DNA from: Ovis canadensis
Lineage: Eukaryota; Chordata; Mammalia; Artiodactyla; Bovidae
Assembly: GCF_042477335.2 (NCBI RefSeq)
Contig: NC_091249.1
Location: forward strand, 45,802,001 to 45,866,000
Length of the DNA stretch: 64,000 nt
Reading direction: 5' to 3'
Shown: one piece after another, positions 12,360 to 23,292 of the stretch
Position numbering within the stretch: the first letter of the stretch is position 1
How the letters are laid out: each line of letters begins with the position of its first letter
The notes under the pieces: model-generated
The model's database searches: none
What the model was told of the DNA's origin: nothing
The model's input: only the letters and a program-made list of their open reading frames with translations
Program-made: the position numbers and the translations under genes

Positions 12360-13154
12360 ATATATATAATATGTAAGTACTGGACAACTGAATATGGGGA
12401 AATTCTCTAAGAAAATTAGCAATAAATATAAATAAAAATATAGAAGTGTTCCTATCCATAGAATATCTGCATCCGCACAGCAGAAAACACTTTGTTATTA
12501 TCTTAAACTGTAGCTTTCTTTTTTCACATGTGTTTACCTACATAGAATCCTATCAGTTTGAAAAGAATGTTTTTCAATTATCTTACCAATTAATTTAATT
12601 CAGCTTAAATCAATTTTATGACATAGTTTTTAATAATGATGGAAATTATGTGTTCTGAAAGATATTATTTATAATAGTGAAGTTACTATAATGTGGTAAT
12701 GCTATAAGATATTAATGAGACATTTATAATTATTTCAATATATGTATATCATAAAAGACTTTCAACAATATATCTTAAAAGCTTACCTTAGACTGTGGAT
12801 ATTTTTGTCAACCTTTTGAAAAAAATTTTATTATTTCTACACGTCATTCCAAATCTTTGTTGTGACGAGACAAAGAATCGAGGAACATACACTCACGTGA
12901 CATACATAAATGATACATTTAAATATCATAATTAAAGTCTTCCTTAGGAAAAGAGTAAATTTTGTGGAAAAAAAGTACTTTTATTTCATCCTTTCAGTCG
13001 AACATGGAAGTATTACCTTGAAGAATACTTTCTACAAATATTTTTCCTCTGCTCATTATGGGCACAAATGAATCACTAGATTACTCAAGATTGCCACCAA
13101 CTTGGCTAATGCTAAACTCTGCATGGATTGATCAACTAACAAATTCTTGCAAAT
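12360..13154. other. AT-rich DNA without an identified gene or repeat
   Basis: No recognisable repeat or coding signal. Many short A/T runs. Confidence 0.5.
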
Positions 13155-13276
13155 TATAAACACAGTGCCTGGTATGATGTCATGGTTTTGGAGTCTGAGG
13201 ATCATAATTAAGTTCCATACCACAGTACTTTTAAGGACAAGAAAGATTTTGAGACACAATTTCCTCATCAGTCAAA
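13155..13276 (+). repeat. MIR SINE fragment
   Basis: Follows the MIR core pattern: TTTTGGAGTCTGAGGATCAT at 13186-13205, then a CACAATTTCCTCATCAGTCA block at 13255-13274 that corresponds to the typical 'cctcagtttcctcatctgt' region. Diverged, as expected for this ancient tRNA-derived SINE. Confidence 0.55.
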
Positions 13277-13324
13277 AAAAATAATCACATAGCATGATTT
13301 CATTTCTTTTAAATAATACCATTT

Positions 13325-13930
13325 GCAGCAGCATTGATAGGCCTAGAGGTTATAATATTAAGTGAAGAAAGTCAGACAGGCAAAGACGAATATCACATAG
13401 TATCAGTATCACTTATATGTGGTGTGTGGGTTAGTCACTCAGTTGTGTCTGACTATTTGTGACCCCATGGACTGTAGCCTGCCAGGCTCCTCTGTCCATG
13501 GAATTCTCCAAGCAAGAATACTGGAGTGGAGTGCCATTTCCTTCTCCAACTCATATGCGGCATCTAATTTAAAAAGTGATACAAATGAAGTTATTGACAA
13601 AGCAGTTACAGATATTGCAAACAAATTTATGGCTACCAGATGGGAAACGTGGAGGGGAGGGATAAATCAGGAAGTTGGAATTAACAAACACACAATACTA
13701 TATACTTATATATCTAATATGTAATTACTTACAAGACTATATATGAGATAGATAACCAACAAGGACCTACTATAGCACAGGGAACTCTACTCAATATTCT
13801 GTAAAAATCTATATAGATAAAACATCTGAAAAAGTATAAATATAAGTATATATATGACTGAATCATGTTGTACAACGAAACTAACACAATATTGTAAATC
13901 AACTATATTTTAATACATTAAAAAAAATGG
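13325..13930 (+). repeat. L1 3' end, split by a BovA SINE
   Basis: Contains the classic L1 3' order: GTGAAGAAAGTCAGACAGG at 13363, ACTTATATGTGG at 13411, (SINE), CATCTAATTTAAAAAGTGA from 13561, CAAGGACCTACTATAGCACA near 13760, GGGAACTCTACTCAATATTC at 13781, GTAAATCAACTATATTTTAA at 13894, then an A-rich tail. No coding frame of L1 remains here. Confidence 0.9.
13423..13548 (-). repeat. BovA monomer SINE inside L1
   Basis: A single antisense BovA unit without a tRNA head. It interrupts the L1 3' UTR exactly between two copies of its target: ACTTATATGTGG (13411-13422) and ACTCATATGCGG (13549-13560), 10 of 12 identical. This proves insertion into the pre-existing L1. Confidence 0.95.
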
Positions 13931-14499
13931 AATAGACATTAACATGTACCTCCCAGAGTTGATGAAGAAAATACATGAGAACGTAGGTAAAAATGATTTT
14001 ACAACATTGATGTATTTCCTTTCATAAAAAGAATCATTGGACAAATACACTTTGGGGGAGATAAGTTCACAGGAGACTTGCCATCATCTGGTGCTCCACC
14101 TCCCACAGCTGGAGGAGGCCACAGTAGTGGATTTCGAAGGAAATAAAACCAGAGTCAAAACAACCATCCTTCTGCTCTTATTAACAACATTGGCCATTTT
14201 TGTACTCAAAGTGTTATAAATGTTTTCTAATATGTAATTACTTTAGGGCAATAAAGTGCATGGTGAAAAAACACAGAAGTGTAAACAAACGCTTAAAGGA
14301 ATCAATACAGAAAAAACAGTCAGCAGTACACTTGGTCTTTTTCTGTGAACACAGAAAAGCACACTAAATAAGGATATTTACTTCTTAATCTGAGGAAGTG
14401 GTGGGGGGTGGGGGGTGTGGAATTTAACTCTAAAACCTGGATGTTTACTTACCCTGGCTCCCCTTGATCCTCACTAATGGTGTTCAGAGGACAATGTTG
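13931..14499. other. Unassigned DNA with a short open frame
   Basis: No repeat is recognised. A plus-strand frame of 60 codons at 14037-14219 ends in a hydrophobic stretch (TTILLLLLTTLAIFVLKVL), which would suit a C-terminal membrane anchor. I do not recognise the protein, see no strong splice acceptor before it, and do not claim it as a gene. A G-rich run (GTGGGGGGTGGGGGGTG) lies at 14400-14417. Confidence 0.3.
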
Positions 14500-15245
14500 T
14501 TTTTGTGTTTATATTGTTTTATTTTGTTTTTAAAAATTCTCTGCTTTCATAATGTTTTCATTAGCCTAGGCTAAACAGGTATGTCACTCCTGCTAATGAT
14601 TTTGAATTGTTTTCTTTAAAGCCAAGAAGGTTTTAAAACCCGCTTCTTCCTAAACCCCTTTTTTCCTGCCCCTCCTTTTAATTTCCTGTTTTTATTCACT
14701 GACTTGCTGCTTAAAGAAACAATTGCTGCCAGATTGGAGAGCACTGTGAAATGAATGGCTTTGGTATTTATCCCTTCTTTTGGCAAAACTCCTTTGTGTA
14801 AGTGCATTAAAGCCTGCTGAAACTAATGTTAACACGTGCACATTTCACTGAGTTTCCCTGGAAATGAGGCATGCTGGAGGAACGGCATGATTTTTTTCAC
14901 GATGGAACGAAAGTATCTTCAATCAAAACAAAATTAAAATGCTAACACTGCTCCCTCCTCCTTGCTTAAATATTACGTCAAACCGCATTCATTTCAGGTT
15001 TTTAATTTATTACATGAAACAAATGATACCAATACTTCCCCCTCTAATATCTGCTGATGTTTTTCAACAATTAAGTTCTCCAGACAAGCAATAAAATGCT
15101 GCTCTCACTTTTATGATATGGCAGTTCTTTCTTCTGGCTTTTAAATAAATGATAGGATGCCGTCTGTGAAACAGCAAGTGGGAGTTTATGGGTTGCATTT
15201 TTATTAACCTCATATAATCAGTTAACTAGTCTTTCTTCCCCAAGC
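14500..15245. promoter_or_regulatory. Repeat-free block, candidate conserved noncoding element
   Basis: In a window dominated by retroelements, this roughly 750 bp shows no recognisable repeat and has balanced composition with many homeodomain-like TAAT/ATTA cores (GCTAATGATT at 14592, TTTAATTTATTACATG near 15001, CAATTAAG near 15068) and a SOX-like AACAATTG at 14718. This is inference from composition and motif density only. No conservation data are available here, and such motifs are common by chance in AT-rich DNA. Confidence 0.25.
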
Positions 15246-15365
15246 ACAGGTAGGGTTAGAAGTCAAGGTCAGGGAAGTTAGCCATTACAAATCTGCTAAA
15301 TAAAGTAATTTTATAGTCTGAACAGGAAATCAGAGATTCTCTTGAGTTACTAACATCTCTGAAGT

Positions 15366-15580
15366 TACTGGGATTCCCAGGTGGTACAGTGGTAAAGAAC
15401 TCACCTGCCATTGTAGAAGACGCAAGAGATATAGGTTCAATCCCTGGGTCAGAAAGATACCCTTGAGAAGGAAATGGCCACCCACTCCAGTGTTTTTGCC
15501 TGGAGAATTCCATGGACAGAGGAGCCTGGCAGGCTACAGTCCATGGAGTCACAAAGAGTCAGACACAATTGAGCATGCAC
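15366..15580 (+). repeat. Bov-tA SINE
   Basis: Sense orientation: tRNA-Glu-like head (GGGATTCCCAGGTGGTACAG at 15370), B-box-like GGTTCAATCCCTGGGT at 15434, then the BovA body ending in GAGTCAGACACAATTGAGC. Confidence 0.93.
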
Positions 15581-16636
15581 TAGACTTGAAAAAAACATTT
15601 AGTTACCCGTGCCCAGAGGTTACCTCTAGTCTCCATCTCCCTTTTTAAAACATTGTACTCAAAAGAAAATAAAAGTAAAGCAAACTAAAATATACTCTAT
15701 TTAAATGTTATTTTTTGTTTTCAAAATGCTTTGCATTTTAGGCACACAGGACTGCATACTGTAAGCTCAAGAATGGGCAAAATGTCTTCCACCAACTATA
15801 ATAAAATGGTATTTCTGGAAAGTTTTTGCAAATGCAGCATATGGAAGTTCTCTAATTTTTTTTTTTTTTCTGCTCATCTTGAGAGGAGTAAGAGAATGTT
15901 ACAAGTTTTTTAATTGGTAGTTATCTAGGATATTTTTCACTTAACCTGAGAAAAGGTCAATTTCCTATTACCTTTACTTCAATCTTGCCACCATTTGGAA
16001 CTAGAAACTGTAAGTATCCATATGTATACACACACATTACCAATAGAAAGCAGATGATCCTTAGTAAATGAGACAAGTAACTGAACAACAAGCAGTCTTC
16101 ACTGCCATTAAACTTGAAATTAATCAGAAAGAGGTCCCAGGTACCCTAACACTATTTGCCTTGATACTTCACAAATACAATTCAATGACATATCTCTTTA
16201 ATTCTAAAAGATGCAAACTATACTATCAAAGTATCGCTAACGTATTATATTTAGAATTCAATCATTCTTTCAATAATGACTAAACCAAAAATAGTCTCAG
16301 TATTTCACTCTCAAGGCACTTTTGAAGTCTAATATATTCTATTCAAATATTCCCTCTTTCACCTCAGGAAAAATGTACAGACAGCATGTATGATTTCTGC
16401 ACTTTCAATTCTGCATTGCCAGTGGAATTCTAACTTTAATAAAGGCCCAGAAGCCAGTGTGCTTCTGGATAAACCAGATTCAAGGGTGGAGATGGGTATA
16501 ATTTTAAAAAGGCCTCATGGTATATGCAATAAAACCTTAGAAGCTTGAGGCAATTTAGTGTGAATATAAACAACCCCGTACATTTCAACAGCCTCCAGGT
16601 TCATCTTTAATAAAATATGTGCAGTGTTTAGTATCC
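15581..16636. other. Unassigned AT-rich DNA
   Basis: No gene or young repeat is visible. A T tract (about 15856-15869) and a short CACACA run near 16028 are the only simple features. Confidence 0.45.
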
Positions 16637-16740
16637 TTGGCATTACTAACATTCTAGTCTGTATAATTATTTCTTCGGGGTCAGGAGGTTATGTTGTGCA
16701 TTAGAGGCTATTTAGCATCATCCCTGGACTCAGGGTCATT
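16637..16740 (-). mobile_element. MER20-like hAT fragment
   Basis: Matches the reverse of the MER20 pattern: ATTTCTTCGGGGTCAGGAGG near 16669, TGTGCATTAGAGGCTATTTA near 16694, GCATCATCCCTGGACTCAGG from 16715. Only part of the element remains, with no terminal repeat pair. Confidence 0.6.
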
Positions 16741-17237
16741 CAATATCTTAAAACAAAAAGTTAAATGGTGTTACTTTGTTCATTCCCCCAACTTAAAACT
16801 TGTGAACTCTTACCCTCTGCAATTGACTGCAATGAAGCTAGTGTATATTCTTTTATTAATAGCATTAAGAACTGTGGTTAAAAAGAGAGTAATACTTGTT
16901 CTACTTGAACAAGTAGATAATACTACATAATACTTGTTTTTACATAGAACAATGTTCTATACTACTTATAATAGTATTTTAGAGAGCTAAAATGAAAGTT
17001 ACAGTTTTTAGAGCTGATAGTAAAATTTTTATTTCATCCCCTCCATGAATTCATCATTCCTCCATTATTTAGCCTGGTCAGCAAAGACAGCATTTGACTA
17101 CGATGTTTCAGTACCAAGCAACGTCTTGAATTTTACATAGTATTGTCAGTCCCATTACAGAAACATTTATTGGCAATGTTCATAGGTGCATGAATGGCTC
17201 AAGGCCTTTGGGAAACAAAGGTGAAGTCATTAAAGAA
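16741..17237. other. Unassigned AT-rich DNA with a small inverted repeat
   Basis: Contains CTTGTTCTACTTGAACAAG at about 16896-16914, a 7-bp-arm hairpin, and near it a TAGAACAATGTTCTA palindrome-like motif (about 16946). No gene is seen. Confidence 0.45.
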
Positions 17238-17440
17238 AAGTTATGACCAACCTAGATAGCATATTGAAAAGCAGAGACATTACTTTGCCAACAAAGGTCT
17301 GTTCGATGGCATCACCGACTCGATGGAGGTGAGTCTGAGTGAACTCCGGGAGTTGGTGATGGACAGGGAGGCCGGGCGTGCTGCGGTTCATGGGGTCGCA
17401 AGGACTCAGACACAACTGAGTGACTGAACTGAACTGAATG
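17238..17440 (+). repeat. BovB 3' end with internal deletion
   Basis: Starts in the BovB reverse-transcriptase-downstream region (TTATGACCAACCTAGATAGC at 17241), then jumps at about 17296-17305 to the 3' terminal region (GATGGCATCACCGACTCGAT) and ends with the ACTGAACTGAACTGAA terminus. A few hundred bases present in fuller copies in this window (such as 55556-56747) are missing between these points. Confidence 0.88.
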
Positions 17441-17560
17441 CCTTAATACAGAACACTTAGAGAATGTGCTGGCAAACGGCACTTGAAACAGTAGTGTGGC
17501 TCACTTGAGGGAAGAAAACTGCTGATTAATACACTAGAATTCTCTGAAAATAAATTTAGT

Positions 17561-18118
17561 AGTGACTGCAGCCATGAAATTAAAGATACTTGCTTCTTGG
17601 AAGAAAAGCTATGACAAACCTAGATGGCATATTAAAAAGCAGAGACATTACTTTGCTGACATAGGTTCATCTAGTCAGAGATATGGTTTTGCCAGTAGTC
17701 ATGTACGCATGTGGGAGCTGGACCATAAGGAAATCTGAGTGCTGAAGAATTGATGCTTTCAAACTGGTGTTGGAGAAGACTCTTGAGAGTCCCTTGGACT
17801 GCAAGGAGATTAAACCAGTCAGTCCTCAAGAAAATCAATGCTCAATATTCATTGGAAGGACTGATGCTGAAGCTGAAGCTCTAATACTTTGACCACCTGA
17901 TACAAAGAGCTGACTGATTGGAAAAGACACTGATGCTGGGAAAGATTGAAGGCAGAAGGAAAAGGGGATAACAGAGGATGAGCTGGCTGGAATGCATCAC
18001 CAACTCAATGGACATGAGTTTGAGCAAGCTCTAAGAGATGGTGATAGACAGGGAAGCCTGGCGTGCTACAGTCCATGGGGTCACAAAGAGCTGGACACAA
18101 CTCAGTGACTGAACAGCA
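17561..18118 (+). repeat. BovB LINE 3' portion, diverged
   Basis: Collinear with the other BovB copies here: GACTGCAGCCATGAAATTAA at 17564, AGAATTGATGCTTTCAAAC near 17747, GGAGAAGACTCTTGAGAGTC near 17772, ending GACTGAACAGC. It has more substitutions and gaps than the other copies (for example GTTTGAGCAAGCTCTAAGAG near 18018), so it is among the oldest. No open frame is preserved. Confidence 0.88.
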
Positions 18119-18240
18119 AATCCTCTAGACAAATAAATGATATGGACTTACCCCATAGGCAGATATACACCTATGTAATCTTTCTCTTAAAATTTCTAAA
18201 TTCATAGACAGCCTTCTAATTCCATGATTTCCATATTCAA

Positions 18241-18298
18241 GAATTCCATTCTTTGCATGGAATTCATCTTGTACAACCCTTGATTTAGGGTTGTACAA
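18241..18298. other. Two adjacent perfect stem-loops
   Basis: First: arms GAATTCCAT (18241-18249) and ATGGAATTC (18257-18265), loop TCTTTGC. Second: arms TTGTACAACCCT (18269-18280) and AGGGTTGTACAA (18287-18298), loop TGATTT. Both stems are perfect. No transposon or gene explains them. They could form a double cruciform or be a chance or slippage product. Confidence 0.7.
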
Positions 18299-18407
18299 AT
18301 TTAATCATAGTAGGTTTTATGTTTAAAAATCAAATATATACATATATTTGGAGATATATCTTTAGTGTCAATAGGGAATATTCTTTCTTCCAAATAAACT
18401 CATATAG

Positions 18408-18605
18408 ATCATGGTTTTACAACCCTGTACTACTGACATTTCAGTTGGATCATTCTTCACTCATAGTAGGGAAGGGGAAAATGGCAGGTGTATTGTGAAC
18501 CTCTGCTCAGTAGGTGCCATTAGCAACCCCCAGTTCTGACAATCACAAATGTCTCCAGGATTTGTCAAATGTCTCCTGGAAGGCACATTTGCTCCATTTG
18601 AAAAC
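18408..18605 (-). mobile_element. MER20 hAT transposon relic
   Basis: Reverse of the MER20 pattern along nearly its full length: TACTACTGACATTTCAGTTG at 18428, AACCTCTGCTCAGTAGGTGC at 18499, CAGTTCTGACAATCACAAAT at 18531, ending in TTTGAAAACTATAGC. Non-autonomous and inactive. Confidence 0.75.
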
Positions 18606-18642
18606 TATAGCTATATAAAATGACAAAAGAAAGTCTGATATA

Positions 18643-18945
18643 ATTGGCCTCTATTATCAACAGGTTTTACATTCTCAGATTCAACCAACTTCTGACTGAA
18701 GATATTTAAAAAATTCAAGAAAGTTCCACAACTTGAACTTGCCACACTGGCAACTATTTACATAGCATTTGCATTGTATTAAGAGTATTAAAAATCTAGA
18801 GATGATTTAAAGTATACATTGAGGTGGGAGGGGGCATGCCTAGGTTATATACAAATAGTATGCCATTTTATACGAGGAACTTGGGCATCCTCAGATTTTG
18901 GTATCTGTGATGGCGGGATAGGGGTCCTAGAACTAGTCTCCTGCA
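18643..18945. mobile_element. Tigger-type (MER2-like) DNA transposon relic
   Basis: Carries the typical Tigger terminal and subterminal pattern: TTGGCCTCTATTATCAACAG at 18648, GATTCAACCAACTTCTGACT, a CAACTATTTACATAGCATTT block at 18751-18770, GAGATGATTTAAAGTATACA near 18799, and TTTGGTATCTGTGATGGCGG near 18897. Non-coding. Confidence 0.7.
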
Positions 18946-19879
18946 AAGATACTAAAGAATAAACACAAAACTATGAGAGAAAATATAAATGACCTGGGGT
19001 AAAGTGATAACTTTTAGATACAAATCAAAAGTATAATCCATGAATTGTTCTCCTTTCCAAAGAAAAATGTTTTCATGGGAGAATTTTCTAGAACAGAAAC
19101 AGCTAAGGCCATTGTTTCGATCTCCCATTTTGAGAGGTACAACTCAATATTTTCTCCTACCTCCCTATTCTCATTGTAAGAGTGAAAAATTCTATTTTTC
19201 ATAGATGACTGAGAATTAGACAATAAAGTTATTATATCCCAGCAGCTGCTTTTTAATCTATTTTTTTCATCTTCCTTTTTACAAAATTAACTTTCCCTTT
19301 AAGAAATTAAATCCTCCAACTAGAGTAAGGAACAAACTGATATCTTCATATCAACGGGAAATACATCAACTAAAAAAGAAGTGAAGCATTGTAACAGTTA
19401 GTTAATAATTGAATATAGCTCCATCTGCAATATAAGCAAGTTTGTGCTCTTATGGAAAATGTTAACTTGATATAGTACTGTAATGGGAAATCTGTAACTT
19501 ACGGACAAGGTAAGGGATATATTGGCATCAGATACAAAAATCTGCTAATACTCATATTATACAGATACTGAAAACAATATAAAGCCTGTTTTTCTCTTCT
19601 CTGCCGTTCTGTTGTCCCCAGTCTTGCTCTATAGAACCAAGTGTTTCATCTCTCTATTATCATTCATATTTCTTAGTCTTATTTTCAGTATACTAGAAAT
19701 CTATTTGCTTCCTGTATTTATTTCCTTGTTTCCTGATATGTTATCCATTCCATTCTGGGGGCCACTCCTCCCCTTAACTCTTAGCAGGTAGTCTGATAGA
19801 AATAGTGTTTTTCCCCTTAACATAGAACATCTGATTTTTTAGCTAGGCAGTTGGTCATGCAGAATAAATACTATCTTGA
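18946..19879. other. Unassigned AT-rich DNA
   Basis: No gene or recognisable repeat. Short open frames only. Confidence 0.45.
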
Positions 19880-20290
19880 TGGTATATGTGGCCATCTAAC
19901 AAACCTGGAAGAGGATGGAAGTGAAAGTTTTGAGTGGCAGCCTTTGGAAAAGTTTTTAAAAGAGAAGTTGCCCCATACTATTGTTAACGTTTCTCCCTTT
20001 CCTCAAACTTGGTACCTGGAATGTAGATTTGATGGCTGGAGCTCTGGCTGTCCATTTATACAATTAGTATGAACACATTATGTCAGAGACGCCCAAAAGG
20101 AATGCTGAAAGGAAACTCAAGTGTTGACTTTGTAGACCAGGAGTGCCATATCAGCCCTCATCTGCCTCAAGACTTGTATATAAGAAACAAACGTATAATG
20201 TTTTGTTTCTAAAACCTTTGTGATTTGGGGACTCTGTTTTTCACATAGGAATCTAACCTTAACAGGTGAGAATCTACTCTGAATGGAGCA
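19880..20290 (+). repeat. Diverged interspersed repeat end (family uncertain)
   Basis: The succession GATGGCTGGAGCTCTGGCTG at 20031, a GCCATATCAGCCCTCATCTG block near 20146, and TGGGGACTCTGTTTTTCACA near 20227 resembles the 3' part of a common old mammalian repeat with an LTR- or LINE-type end. A 73-codon frame at 19851-20072 reads through it and is not taken as a gene. Confidence 0.35.
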
Positions 20291-20494
20291 TATGATCTAA
20301 GTCTAAGTAAAAAAGTTGATCACATTTCTCTGTTTCAGAGGGAGACATTTACCACACCAGTATCTTGTAAGAAAGCATACTTAGAGCTATCTCGAATCCA
20401 CACTTAGCCAGAAAAATGTTGATAAGTGAACTATAAAGATGCTATCCCTGTCACAAAACCTCTAAGTATATTTTGGTTTAAATATCAAAATTCA

Positions 20495-20690
20495 TATGAC
20501 CTACAAAAAAGAAGTGGACTGTTAGATACAAAGAATAAGCTAGTGGTTATCAGCAGAGAAAGGAGAGGGAGAAGAGGCAATATAGGGTAGAGGGAAGACA
20601 AGGGGATTATTATTGGACTATATGAAATCATGTGTGTGAAAATTTTGAAAGTTACAAAGCACTGTAAAATTTAAAGAATCTTTCATTCAC
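20495..20690 (+). repeat. L1 3' UTR fragment
   Basis: Contains GATACAAAGAATAAGCTAGT at 20526 and GGTTATCAGCAGAGAAAGGA, the usual L1 3' UTR order, followed by GGGGATTATTATTGGACTAT near 20602. Confidence 0.55.
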
Positions 20691-22207
20691 TAAAAAAAGT
20701 ACTTTAAGTACTAATAAATATCTTGGACATAGGATTTCAAACCAAAATAAACATTAATAGAGACTTCACATTAGTTCCAGGACAAACTTTGAAAGAATAA
20801 AATAAGAAATGTTCTACAAACAAATATGTTTGTGAAATACCACATACAATTTGTTCCCTGTTGTAGTATCTTAAAAAACAATAGCATTGATATGTCAATA
20901 ATCATGCTTTAAAGAAAACTAGCTGGTTTTCTTTGCATTTTCTCAAATTATTTTTATGACGAGCTTTTTCATATTACTTATTTGTGTGTGTTACATACTC
21001 TAGGAAATACTATAATAAAGATTTTTTTAAAAAACATGTTAGAGTGAGGCCAAAATCCCTCACAATCTAGTTCTTAAATATCCCAATAAAAGTATATACC
21101 CTATACTTCTTAAAATGTTTTTAGAAATAATAAATGTTAATATTAACAAATGCAAAGAAGACAAAGAAACAATCAAAAACATTTCCCCAATGGACTCTAA
21201 ATTCTCTCATAAGAAATCACCATATCAAACATGGAATGAAGCTGATTCTAGGCATTTCTCAAATCACATATATAAAGATATAAAGACATACAGGTAAGTA
21301 GGGATATTAAATAAATGTTAGTGGACAGGTGACAGATAAGTAAATGACCTTTAAATTTTGCCTTATGCTATATTTAAAAGTTATTTTAATAAAATGAATT
21401 TATTTTTAACCGAAGCAATATACACTTGGAGACCCTGAAAATATTGGTAAGATACAAGTAAATTTTTCTTTCACAGATAAAATATTAACAATCTCTGTAA
21501 AGGTCAGATACAATTTTGATAAACAGTAAGAGTTTCACATCATTCTTAGACTAAATAATTTAAACTACTTCAGACAATGAACTTGTACTTCCAGCACTAA
21601 AAGATGAAGAAACTAGCTCACTTAGCTTTTGTTCCACTTCTACTACATTCAAAAGTGTTGAATACATTTTTTAAGCCCCAGTATGGTCTTGCAGTGTGTG
21701 GATTATAGTCTTTAGTTCCACGATGTTTTCCTCTTTATATCTTTGAGTATTTTTGTGTTCATCATATTCTTCAAAACTCCAGTCATGCTTTATTTTACTC
21801 TATTTCCACATATAGCCAATTTTATCTTTATTACTTTCTCTTTTCTTTAAGTGATTCTTTCAATCACATACCATAACCATAATCTCTAGTTGGGTTTCAA
21901 AAGTTATATTTTTTTAATATCATTATGTCACTCTCTTTTTAAAATAGAGGTGACATTTCTTGACAATTTCTTTGAACTTGAAGAATTTTTTGTCTAAAAT
22001 CTTGTTTTCACCCTACAAGTAATGGTCCCATATTGTGTATTCTTTAAGTATCTTTGCCTTCTCTTGTAGTTTCCATTTTTAAGGTCATGGATTTTATCTC
22101 CCCACTTAGGAGTTATGTTCAAACCATGACAGCTTGTGTACTACATACTGTCAAATGAACATATAACGCAACAAAGAAGAAAAGGGGCACCAAATTTGGT
22201 TTCTTTT
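20691..22207. other. Unassigned AT-rich DNA
   Basis: About 1.5 kb without a recognisable gene or young repeat. The stretch 21650-22100 is T-rich on this strand and may hide a very old LINE. I cannot support a call. Confidence 0.45.
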
Positions 22208-22218
22208 GTCTTGAGTAC

Positions 22219-23281
22219 AGTTCAGTTACTCAGTCGTTTCCGACTCTTTGTGATCCCATGAATCGCAGCATGCCAGGCCTCCCTGTCCATCACCAACTCC
22301 AGGAGTTCACTCAGACTCACGTCCATCGACTCAGTGATGCCATCCAGCCATCTCATCCTCTGTCGTCCCCTTCTCCTCCTGCCCCCAATCCCTCTCAGCA
22401 TCAGAGTCTTTTCCAATGAGTCAACTCTTTGCATGAGGTGGCCAAAGTATTATAGTTTCAGCTTTAGCATCATTCCTTCCAAAGAAATCCTAGGGCTGAT
22501 CTCCTTCAGAATGGACTGGTTGGATCTCCTTACAGTCCAAGGGACTCTCAAGACTCTTCTTCAATACCACAGCATCAATTCTTCGGCACTTAGCTTTCGT
22601 CACAGTCCAACTCTCACATCCATACATGACCATTGGAAAAACCATACCCTTGACTAGATGGACCTTTGTTGGCAAAGTAATGTCTCTGCTTTTCAACATG
22701 CTATCTAGGTTGGTCATAACTTTTCTTCCAAGGAGTAAGCATCTTTTAATTTCATGGCTGCAGTCACCATCTGCAGTGATTTTGGAGCCCAAAAAAATAA
22801 AGTCTGACACTATTTCCACTGTTTCCCCATTGATTTCCCATGAAGTGATGGGCCCAGATGCCATGATGTTCATTTTCTGAATGTTGAGCTTTCAGCCAAC
22901 TTTTTCACTCTCCTCTTTCACTTTCATCAAGAGGCTTTTTAGTTCCTCTTCACTTTCTGCCATAAAGGTGGTGTCATCTGCATATCTGACATTATTGATA
23001 TTTCTCCTGGCAATCTTGATTCCAGCTTGTGCTTCTTCCAGCCCAGCGTTTCTCATGATGTACTCTGCATATAAGTTAAACAAGCAGGGTGACAATATAC
23101 AGCCTTGACGTACTCCTTTTCCTCTTTGGAACCAGTCTGTTGTTCCATGTCCAGTTCTAACTGTTGCCTCCTGACCTGCATACAGGTTTCTCCAGAGGCA
23201 GGTCAGGTGGTCTGGTATTCCCATCTCTTTGAGAATTTTCCACAGTTTATTGTGATTCACACAGTCAAAGTATTTGGCATA
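22219..23281 (-). pseudogene. BovB LINE, reverse transcriptase to 3' end (dead)
   Basis: A 5'-truncated BovB copy of about 1.06 kb on the minus strand. Translation from 23260 downward gives the RT core with the catalytic YADDT motif (residues about 97-101 of that frame), then the downstream domain with MVFPMVMYGCESWTVTKA and a basic [14 protein letters not shown] stretch. One in-frame stop lies between the frames ending at 22892 and starting at 22873 (same reading frame), and a frameshift near 22560-22490 breaks the C-terminal part. A perfect 11-bp target duplication GTCTTGAGTAC is at 22208-22218 and 23282-23292. BovB is an RTE-type LINE with an AP endonuclease and RT. The endonuclease part is missing. 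Confidence 0.96.
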
Positions 23282-23292
23282 GTCTTGAGTAC

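Noticed and set aside
15366..15450. tRNA gene from tRNA-like A and B boxes
   Set aside because: These tRNA-like heads belong to Bov-tA SINEs. They lack a complete cloverleaf and occur in the same form at many sites in the window.
22490..23260. Reverse transcriptase frames as a possible host gene
   Set aside because: The sequence is a 5'-truncated BovB with target duplications, a stop and a frameshift. It is a dead LINE copy, not a domesticated gene.
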